From NCBI GenBank assembly GCA_946902875.1, contig OX336336.1, positions 1,458,545-1,522,544 of the forward strand: a stretch of 64,000 nucleotides of DNA, given 5' to 3'. Source of the stretch: Nematopogon swammerdamellus (taxonomy: Eukaryota; Arthropoda; Insecta; Lepidoptera; Adelidae). The first letter of the stretch is position 1. Each line of letters opens with the position of its first letter. This document shows, piece by piece, positions 56,936 to 64,000 of the stretch. The translations under genes were made by a program, and so were the position numbers. A model generated the notes under the pieces. It was given only the letters and a program-made list of their open reading frames with translations. It was not told the origin of the DNA and did not search any database.

Positions 56936-57192
56936 ACTCCTTAAATGTTGAGGGAATAAGGCTCCGATCTCGGCTCTCCACCAAAATATCCACGATGTTT
57001 TGGTGGTTTAAAAAAAAAATAACCCTAACCTAACCTAACCTAACCCTAACCCTAACCTAATGTTGAGGCGGTGCAACCTACATCTACATCACATCACAGA
57101 TGTGCATGTGCCTATATTTTGTGTCGGAGCGGAGAGCGGAGATCGGAGCCTGATTCCCTCAACATATAAGGAGTCGTCTCGTACCAACTACG
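56932..57192. mobile_element. MITE with TTAGG-like tract
   Basis: Inverted ends GTTGAGGGAAT ... AGATCGGAGCC about 56940-56990 and 57128-57185. The centre has GGTGGTTTAAAAAAAAAATA and (CCTAA)n at 57021-57060. Confidence 0.7.
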
Positions 57193-57736
57193 TCCGAAAA
57201 AAACATCTTTTAACAATTTTTTTTTAATGTCTTTATTAAACTTATGGGACGCCACTGAATATCAATTGTACCGTTTAATTGCAATGAATTTATTTCTATC
57301 GGGTATCAGAGAATTTTCTGGCGTCTGAGCTGCCATAAATAAATTTTTTTTCTAAATACAGCTTTGAGTCAGCTGAACTATACTCAATTCACTCAATTAT
57401 TATTATAGAACTAAGCGATCGCTGGTAATGTAGTTTTCAAAGAGTAATTTTTTCTTGTTAGACTGAGTGCTTGAGGCACATCCAATGATAACTAAATGCG
57501 AGCGGCGGCGGAAGAATATGATGATGAAGCACTTGAAAAACCATAACTCTACAAAAATTCTACTTTTTTGGTTTAGTAGATTCGGAGAAAATCAGCTGTG
57601 ACAGACGGAGAGACAGACAGACAGACAGACATACACACAAGAGTGAGGTACCGCAGAACCCTAAAACACTAACTATTAGTGCTTTGTAATAACAAAATGT
57701 AAAATACTTTTAGTCTACCATGGATATTAATATTTT
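57193..57736. other. Intergenic
   Basis: 57600-57665 has (ACAG)n and AGGGTTC-type repeat ends (GCAGAACCCTAAAA). No gene. Confidence 0.4.
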
Positions 57737-57905
57737 GGTTGGTATTTGGCTTACCATGGTTTGAATTCGCGGTCATTGGCCGACGTTTCCGCGGACCCGA
57801 CCGCAGCCAGGCACTCGCCCTGAAGATGGACTGCACGTGCCAGTCCGAAACGTCGGCCACAATGACCGCGAATTCAAACCATGGTAAGCCAAATAGGTAC
57901 CAACC
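57737..57905. repeat. Palindrome with hammerhead-like core (Penelope-like end?)
   Basis: Arms GGTATTTGGCTTACCATGGT through ACCGCGAATTC in both senses. The centre reads CTGAAGATGGACTG, loop, CAGTCCGAAACGTC, reminiscent of Penelope-like terminal repeats. Confidence 0.5.
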
Positions 57906-57950
57906 AAAATATCAAAATGTAAGTAAAAATATTACCAACATACTCTTTAT

Positions 57951-59738
57951 TTAAGGCCGTGACAAACGCCAACGACCTTGAGCATTCGGGAATTCTACAT
58001 AATGTACCATGCGACTGCTAATTTCGCTTCGCACGTTCAAGTCACATTTAGCGTAGTTTGTCGCTATCAGCCTAAAGAGTTGATGGTTCGGGGTTCGAAT
58101 CCCACTTTCGTACGTTTTTTTTTTTGCTTTTTTATTATTTTAATTATTAAAATGATTGTGGCTTATGTAACTGATGCGTGATTCAAATTTTTTATTTTTT
58201 ATTATTTTACCTAAATAACATTTTATTGTAATTTCTTCCAAATTATTTTAGTTCATGTACTTACCACTTTTTATAAACCTCTAAATAGACTATCGATGAA
58301 AACTAAAATAAAAATAGGTAGGTAGGTAATAGGTAGATAGGCATTTAGGTATGTATGGCAAATATCATAGCAACATAGGTACCGGCCGGCGCGCGCGGCG
58401 CGCGCGGCGGCAGCATGGCACGGTGCGGTGGGGTGCGGTGCGGTGCGGTAACTCAGTAGCAGCGTGCCACTCACGCATGCAAGCAAGCAATAACAAGCCG
58501 CTCCTCCGCGCCGCGCCGCGCCGCCGCGTCGTCTCCGCTCCGCGCCACCACAGTGCCGCCGCCGCCGCCGCCCCCGCTCCGCAGCGCGCCGCTGTTGCTA
58601 GGCTACTTTTATTTAGGCACGGTTCTATAGTCCTTGCATCTCAAGCGCAGACAGCGTTATACCACAGTACCTATTAGTTATTCTGTGGTTATACCAACGA
58701 AAGCCATGCGTATAACGCCCCGTCAAGTTACGTACCGGAGCGTATACTGATAGATACCACAGAAGAGAGATATTACTGATACGGTCGTACTGTATACTGG
58801 TACGGAAAATGACACGGTGGCAACATCACCTACAATACAACATCCGAGATGTCAGCTCGTAACAACTGGTGAAGTAGGTGCTATGTCAGTGCTTTTCTTC
58901 GGTCGTACCGGCTTCACTGAACTGGACGGAAAAAAAGAAGGGAGTCATATCCCGAAATAGTTTGTATTTTCCGTCCAGTTTAGTGTAGCCGGCACGACCA
59001 AAGGGAAGCACTGACATGGCACCTAAGTTCACCCGGTGTTATGGGCTGACATCACGGATGTTATAGGTGATATAGCAAACTGTGTCAGTTTACATAAAAA
59101 AATCCCTCAGTCGCCTTTTACGACATGCACGGGGAGAGATGCAGTGGGGCTATTATTTTAAATTACCATCCCACACGGTACAAATATACCTAACCTACCT
59201 ATCTTTTTTCCATTCGATCCAAACACAGAAGACAAATGACGACCGACACGCGGGCGCAGCAGGGCAGGAGCGAGCAAGCGAGCCCGGAACTAAAATTGTA
59301 TCTAGTATTGAAGTGCCTGCTAAATTGACGAAGGCAAAAATTTTACCCTTCCGACGGAAGAATTACGTCAATAATTTCATGTAGGCGTTTTTTGTTTTTT
59401 ATTTTTATCTCCTTTCGTGGATAAAATAATAAAAAAAATTGAATAGAGTTTTCTCAGAGCTTTGTGACCTTTGAATCGGTGGTATTGTAAAATTGTAATA
59501 ATACACACATACTCAGATTTTCAAAAATTCATGCTTTTTTTATATATTTTTAATTTTATGTTTATTACTTACTTTTACTCATTATTAAAAAAACCAGCAA
59601 TGCACTTTGTTGGTAAGGAACCAAAATATTGGTTGGTATTTTTTTAATTTTCTGAATGTGTGTCAATTGGTCAGTTTTGGACCTTCTTTGTCGCACTTTT
59701 TGCATGTTTTGCGTATTTGGCGTTTGTCACCGCCTTAA
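57951..59738. mobile_element. TIR element carrying CpG-rich DNA and SINE pieces
   Basis: Ends TAAGGCCGTGACAAACGCCA and (inverted) TGGCGTTTGTCACCGCCTTA. Inside: a tRNA-like stretch with GGGTTCGAATCCC (58092-58108) and a T-run, a CpG-rich block (58380-58600), and two SINE-B pieces. Confidence 0.65.
58810..59101. mobile_element. Two SINE family B 3' halves, head to head
   Basis: 58810-58935 (minus) and 58965-59101 (plus) are inverted copies of the SINE body, joined through GGACGGAAAAAAAGAAGGGA. A retroposon tail piece (59108-59175) follows. Confidence 0.8.
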
Positions 59739-60084
59739 AGTAGGTACATAACTACACAGCTAAGTAAGCTAAATTATTTCCGTATGGATATTTGGTAAAT
59801 GTTAATTTTTCTGAATAGCTCCTCATATATGTACATACTTTTATGTATTGAAAATTATTCCTAGACCATCGAGGTGAGGTGAAACTGAAAATACTGGTTT
59901 AAACTTTGCGTTATTAACTGAGCGGTTATATTCTATTGAGTTGTCGCCGCGCACCATCCGCGCACGCACGCCCGCTCACTGCACTCTCTCTAACGAAGCG
60001 TCGCGTACGACTCTGCTCTCAAAGCGGTGACTTTAAAAAATAAAAATAAACAATATAACCGAAAGTGTTTAAATAACGTCAAAA
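59739..60084 (+). promoter_or_regulatory. Upstream region of the NRF-like gene
   Basis: CpG-rich leader from about 59940 (CGCACCATCCGCGCACGC), then AT-rich DNA up to the AAAAATG start. No TATA box identified. Confidence 0.35.
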
Positions 60085-60421
60085 ATGTCCTACAAAATAT
60101 GGGTCCTTTTGTTTTTGGTGTGGCAACTTTCGGCGACCCGCGGGGATAAAGCGCGGCAACCGCATAAAATTGGCGCGAATATCACTTCGACGTACAAGGT
60201 GCGTTCGGGCGCTCACGGAGGAGGGAAATTCGGCAAAAGCATAAGGTTTCCCGTGGCGGAGAATGTGGAGGATCTCGTCGGTTTTTACGAGCCGTCGTTC
60301 CTGGCGCAATTGTGGCCCAAGCTGAAGAACGGGATTCACCTTAGCATGAACAACGCCTGCTGGGATGACGTGACGCTATTCATGAAAGATCTACTGCAAG
60401 GCCGCGCCTGGGCTTACACGA
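60085..60421 (+). CDS. Nose-resistant-to-fluoxetine (NRF-6)-like acyltransferase, exon 1 (partial)
   Basis: The 112-residue exon starts with a signal peptide (MSYKIWVLLFLVWQLSATRG). Then comes the beginning of the extracellular NRF domain: FYEPSFLAQLWPKLKNGIHL, a conserved-type Cys in NNACWDDVTLFMKDLLQGRA, and WAYT. It ends A|GTGAGT in phase 1; later exons lie right of the window or further on. In this family the NRF domain is followed by a multi-pass acyltransferase-3 membrane domain and the proteins handle lipids or drugs across epithelia. The start has a good AAAAATG context. Assignment rests on the signal peptide and the motif C-W-D-D ... G-x-A-W-A only. Confidence 0.7.
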
Positions 60422-60769
60422 GTGAGTACACACGCAGGACTATTAATATATCGGTAACATTATTTTTAAATGAATAGTAAAATAATTGCAACCCATTCCT
60501 GATTTAAAAAATCGATCAGACAGAATTCTGTTACGAAAATAAGTGTTCACCAAACAATTTGTAAGCCTACTGTTGAAAATGACAGTTTAAAAAAATAGTT
60601 ACCAGTAAAATCCTCTTTCTGATTGATGTCTTGCAAAAAGGTATTGAGTTGTTGGGCATGAATTGAGAGCAGTCTCTTTAGATTTAGTCAAAGAAAATGT
60701 TTAAATGATTAAATCACACTAGTTTACTACAGTGCAGTGCTCTAATAACCATTAGGGCGCAAAACACCA
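60422..60769. other. Intron start of the NRF-like gene
   Basis: AT-rich, no feature recognised. Confidence 0.4.
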
Positions 60770-60916
60770 ATCGTGCTTTCCGTCCAGTTCAGTTTAGCCG
60801 ACATGAAATGAAGTGAAGTACTGACATGGCACCTATAGTTCACCCGTTGTTTTGGGCCGATATCACGGATATTGTAGGTTGATTTAGCCAACCGTGTCAG
60901 TTTCCATAAAAAAATA
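60770..60916 (+). mobile_element. SINE family B, 3' part
   Basis: Body and tail (CCGTCCAGTTCAGTTTAGCC to the A-run), directly followed by a SINE A copy. Confidence 0.82.
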
Positions 60917-60927
60917 CTTGCACATAA

Positions 60928-61470
60928 GCGGCGGGTGGCCGAGTGGTTTGGTCATCGGATTCTCATGCGAGAGGTCCGCGGTTCGAATCCCGTCGGCGCG
61001 GCGGGTACCAATGAGTTTTTTCTGACGAAAAAATTTACGTGCGTACCTACACCTGCTGCTTCACCGTTCGGAACCGGTGTAAAACTGTAGGTTCCTTCCC
61101 TTGCCTCTTACTAGGTAGGTGGTAGGCTCAAATTGTAGCCGACTGGGTTGCTACCACCGTACTGGATGTAAGATGGCCGCATAGCAGCCTCGGTTGTGTT
61201 CTCCTCATTTATAAAAATATTCAATGTGAAAGCGACTTAACTTACTTTTACCTATAGGGGATCCTGATGAACCGATGAGTTCACCAGGATCCGCTGGGGG
61301 ATCCTTCTGGGGGATCCTGGTGGCCTCACCCTCTAGTCCAGTATAGCCAGCAATCCAGGGAAGTCTCCGGTATGGCACCTACCTTCTCGGAGGTGATATT
61401 GGCTGGTCGGAGCATGCGCTTTAGCCCCTCCAGCTCAGCCACCGATACCGGATTACATAAAAAAAAAAAT
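60928..61470 (+). mobile_element. SINE family A, full length with 123-bp insertion
   Basis: Intact head (GGTGGCCGAGTGGTTTGGTC; GGTTCGAATCCC), body and A-run. 61207-61329 is an insertion flanked by CCTC; it is built of GGATCCT-type repeats. Confidence 0.87.
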
Positions 61471-61679
61471 TGGGGTAAAACGTGATTGAAAACCCCAACT
61501 GAGTTGACTAAGTAGTTCTCGACTCATGTATGGAGCAAATACAGAATTGACGACGACGGCGGGGCGGCGCGGCGGGGGCGCGTCGTTAAAGATTTATTAA
61601 CTAGGAACAGATTTATTAATTAGGAATTGTGTCTATGCCTGGGGCATGCAAATAAATGATTAAATAGTATTTACCTCAA

Positions 61680-61943
61680 ACTTGGATGGGTGACCGTTCG
61701 ACCATTGAGGCTGACTGTTGTTCGGATTCCACGTAACACTTTAGATACTGCGCTGGACTATTCCTCGTCCAGCGACTTTACTATACTTCCCTTCGTCCCG
61801 ATTGGTACCACCCCATGGATTGAGAGGTCGGTCGAAACAGCTATGTAAATAGTTCGTGTTTTCCGTCCAATTTAGTGTAGCCGTCACGACGACGTAAGGG
61901 AAGAACTGACATGGCACCCAGTTCAGGTTCCATAAAAATAAAT
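61680..61943 (+). mobile_element. SINE family B, 5'-truncated
   Basis: Starts in the 5S-like block (CTTGGATGGGTGACCG), keeps a decayed B box, and ends GGTTCCATAAAAATAAA with about 60 bp of body deleted. Confidence 0.8.
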
Positions 61944-61974
61944 TTGTTATTATTATGGACACACCATATTTTTC

Positions 61975-62180
61975 TAATGTAATCCGGTATGGGTGGCTGT
62001 ATCAGAGGGGCCACAGCACATGCTCCGACCAGCCAATATCACCTCCGCGAAGATAAGTGCCATACCGGAGAATTCCCTTTGGATCGCTGGCTATACATTA
62101 TTACATCCAGTAGAGTGGTACCAGCCCAGTCGGGTACAATTTGAGCCTACCACCTACTTAGTGAGGGGCAAGGGAAATAA
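61975..62180 (-). mobile_element. SINE family A, 3' part with internal deletion
   Basis: ATGTAATCCGGTATGGGTGG to GGCTATAC, then a jump to ATCCAGTAGAGTGGTACC: the middle 45 bp is missing. Confidence 0.8.
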
Positions 62181-62966
62181 TATTTTCATAGCTTGAATGC
62201 TGTTGATTTCGTTAACATTATATAAATAAAATAAATAAATAAATAAATAGCAGTACTAAATACTTGTTTGAGCTTTGTCTCGCGAGCAGAGGTGGTATTG
62301 GCTGTGTCTGACTGCCACCGCCCTGAACAGTTGGGCACAGCCATCCATGTCGGTTCTCTACAGGGTGTTTCAGGATAGGGTTTCGTAACTTCAGGGTTCG
62401 AAAGAGGTCCATATTTGAAGTGAAGACGAATAGCTCTGAAACTTTTTCCCAGATTTGGTAATTTTACAGTACTTTTTCAAAATTCTAAAACCTTAAATTT
62501 GAATGATGTGATAGTTTTCCTTTTAATTTCGATATATTACTACTGCTGTGAATTTTTTCACAATCTAATAACAACCTTTTAGCTGGCAGGGGGTGGGGAC
62601 ACTTCACTCTAACAAAAATTTGCACTTAAAAGCTTAATAATTCGCAAATGGATCCCTAAATTGAAAAATGCTTTCCACAAACCAAATATTTTCCAAAGAC
62701 CTATCCAACGACATCCCACACGATGGGGTAGACGGAAAAAAAAGTCATCCCCACTTTACGTGTAGGTACTTACCCTAAAAAAAATTATTTCAAAATTTTC
62801 ATTTTAAAACTTTGTCGGCGTTATTAATATGTATACCCATACCAAATTATACCTTTCTAGTACTAAGGGTGTCTGAGCTAAGCCGCGGACAGACAGACGG
62901 ACATGGCGAAACTATAAGGGTTCCTTTTTGACTACGGAACCCTAAAAAGGACTGAACACAGCCTGT
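62181..62966. other. Intergenic or intronic repeat debris
   Basis: (AAAT)n at 62223-62248; a CAGGGTGTTTCAGGATAGGG element end at 62361; an AGGGTTCCTTTTTGACTACGG-like repeat end at 62925-62945. No gene. Confidence 0.4.
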
Positions 62967-63047
62967 GCTGAATCTAATGAATATTTCATTAGATTCAGCG
63001 CTGTATTTAAGTCCAGCCCTACATAATATGTAGGGCTGGACTTAAAT
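62967..63047. repeat. Two consecutive perfect hairpins
   Basis: 62967-62999 has 15-bp arms (GCTGAATCTAATGAA, 3-nt loop). 63005-63047 has 21-bp arms (ATTTAAGTCCAGCCCTACAT..., 1-nt centre). Both are perfect. Confidence 0.9.
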
Positions 63048-63070
63048 ATTTGACTTATATTAGATTACTA

Positions 63071-63510
63071 GCTGTGCCCGCGGCTCCGCCCGCTCTCATA
63101 TTTGAGTTGTCTGCTAACCTCATAAGCCTAGCCTATAGCTGATGGGAAGAATCAAGCTATCCGTACAATTTTGTTTTATTAAAATCGGTTCAGTGGTTCT
63201 AGAGTTATAAGCGGACAGACAGACATACATACATACATACATACATACAGACAGAAATCAGACGTTGGATTTTATTAAAGGTAAGGAAAGGTATAGCTTT
63301 GCCCGCGGCTCCGCCCGCTCTCATATTCACTTCACTGCTAACCTAATAAGCTATTTAGCGTGATAGTAAGTAGCCTATAGTTGATGGGAAGAATCAAGCT
63401 ATCCGTAAATTTTTTTTTTATTAAAATCGGTTCAGTGGTTCTCGAGTTATAAGCGGACAGACAGACATACATACATACAGAAAGCAGACGTTGAATTTTA
63501 TTAAAGGTAA
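63071..63510 (+). mobile_element. Two tandem copies of a GCTGTGCCCGCGG-type retroposon end
   Basis: Copies at 63071-63262 and 63291-63510 share TGCCCGCGGCTCCGCCCGCT, TCGGTTCAGTGGTTCT and (ATAC)n. Likely LINE 3' ends. Confidence 0.7.
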
Positions 63511-64000
63511 GGACGATTTATCAAATAATTTGTGACAATTCGAGTACAGTCATTCTACGTCTAAAGAATGCTTACTAAACAATATACATATACAATTGTC
63601 CAATAGTAATAATACTAATTGTTTAGTGATTCGGCTGATCTGTGAATTGTCCGAATGAATAAAATAAAATAAAATACATAAATAAGTAAATATAAAAAAT
63701 ACATAATAATAATACAATAATATAAACACACCCAGGGAGGTACGGAGATATAACTTGAGTATGAGTTATTATTAGTGATATCCCTGATCCGGCGGAGGCA
63801 AATTGTTCCAGCACCGTGGTGCGGCGTATTTGAAGGATCCTTCAAACGCCGCAACAAAATAATGAGTACCTACTTTCTAGTCCTCAAGTTTCTCAAGCCT
63901 ATCTTGTCTTGAAACATTATGTATAAATAAACTCGCATGCAAAATAATTAATCCATATCAAATGTTGTCATCGATCGTAGCTTATCATATCAGCTGTGCG
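63511..64000 (-). mobile_element. LINE C-terminal relic (63770-63860) in AT-rich DNA
   Basis: The minus strand reads SFKYAAPRCWNNLPPPDQGY, a typical non-LTR ORF2 end, then AT-rich 3' sequence toward 63640. The rest shows nothing recognisable. Confidence 0.5.

Noticed and set aside
58030..58125. tRNA gene ending GGGTTCGAATCCC plus T-run
   Set aside because: The D- and anticodon arms could not be folded by eye; more likely a tRNA-derived fragment in a transposon.

Overview
The window looks like nuclear DNA of an insect, most probably a lepidopteran. The evidence is spliced genes with GT-AG introns, a Raf kinase of insect type, and very dense transposable elements. Several of these have features familiar from moth and butterfly genomes: a Helitron with Lep1-like ends, a retroposon tail with the GTCGTAAAAGGCGACTAAGG motif, and repeats beginning AGGGTTCCGTA. 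There is no operon structure, phage or CRISPR. All exon limits come from reading splice sites and frames by eye, so the family-level placement is inference.

Layout. (1) 1-5.2 kb, minus strand: the first three coding exons of Raf (Ras-binding domain, C1 zinc finger, start of the hinge). The gene runs off the left edge through a 70-bp minisatellite that copies its own 5' splice site. (2) 6.3-11.6 kb, plus strand: a complete six-exon gene for a lysine-rich protein with two RRM domains, 566 aa. (3) 12-20 kb: intergenic, with a MITE, a 130-bp satellite that switches orientation and is split by a fold-back element, and nested retroelements. (4) 20.3-32.2 kb, minus strand: a complete seven-exon gene for a second two-RRM protein, with an acidic N-terminus and an RGG tail, 357 aa. 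Its RRM introns have the same positions and phases as those of gene 2, and one exon is exactly the same length (190 nt), so the two are probably paralogues in convergent orientation. Its second intron holds a mariner element split by a retrotransposon with a restriction-like endonuclease. (5) 33-45 kb: gene-free. It holds a Mutator-like MITE family that carries a tRNA-like sequence, a decayed APE-type LINE, and a TIR transposon with a spliced helix-turn-helix exon. (6) 45.9-51 kb, minus strand: an 841-aa protein, possibly related to MGA, with a likely extra upstream exon. (7) 51-60 kb: more elements, including a Helitron, palindromes and an interstitial TTAGG-like tract. (8) 60.1 kb, plus strand: first exon of a gene for a secreted or membrane protein of the nose-resistant-to-fluoxetine type. 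(9) 60.5-64 kb: SINEs and LINE remnants.

The genes do not form an obvious pathway. Raf is a signalling kinase, and the two RRM genes form a family cluster probably acting in RNA or ribosome metabolism. Much of the rest is two SINE families: one with a class II tRNA head, and one whose head is a tRNA/5S rRNA chimera.
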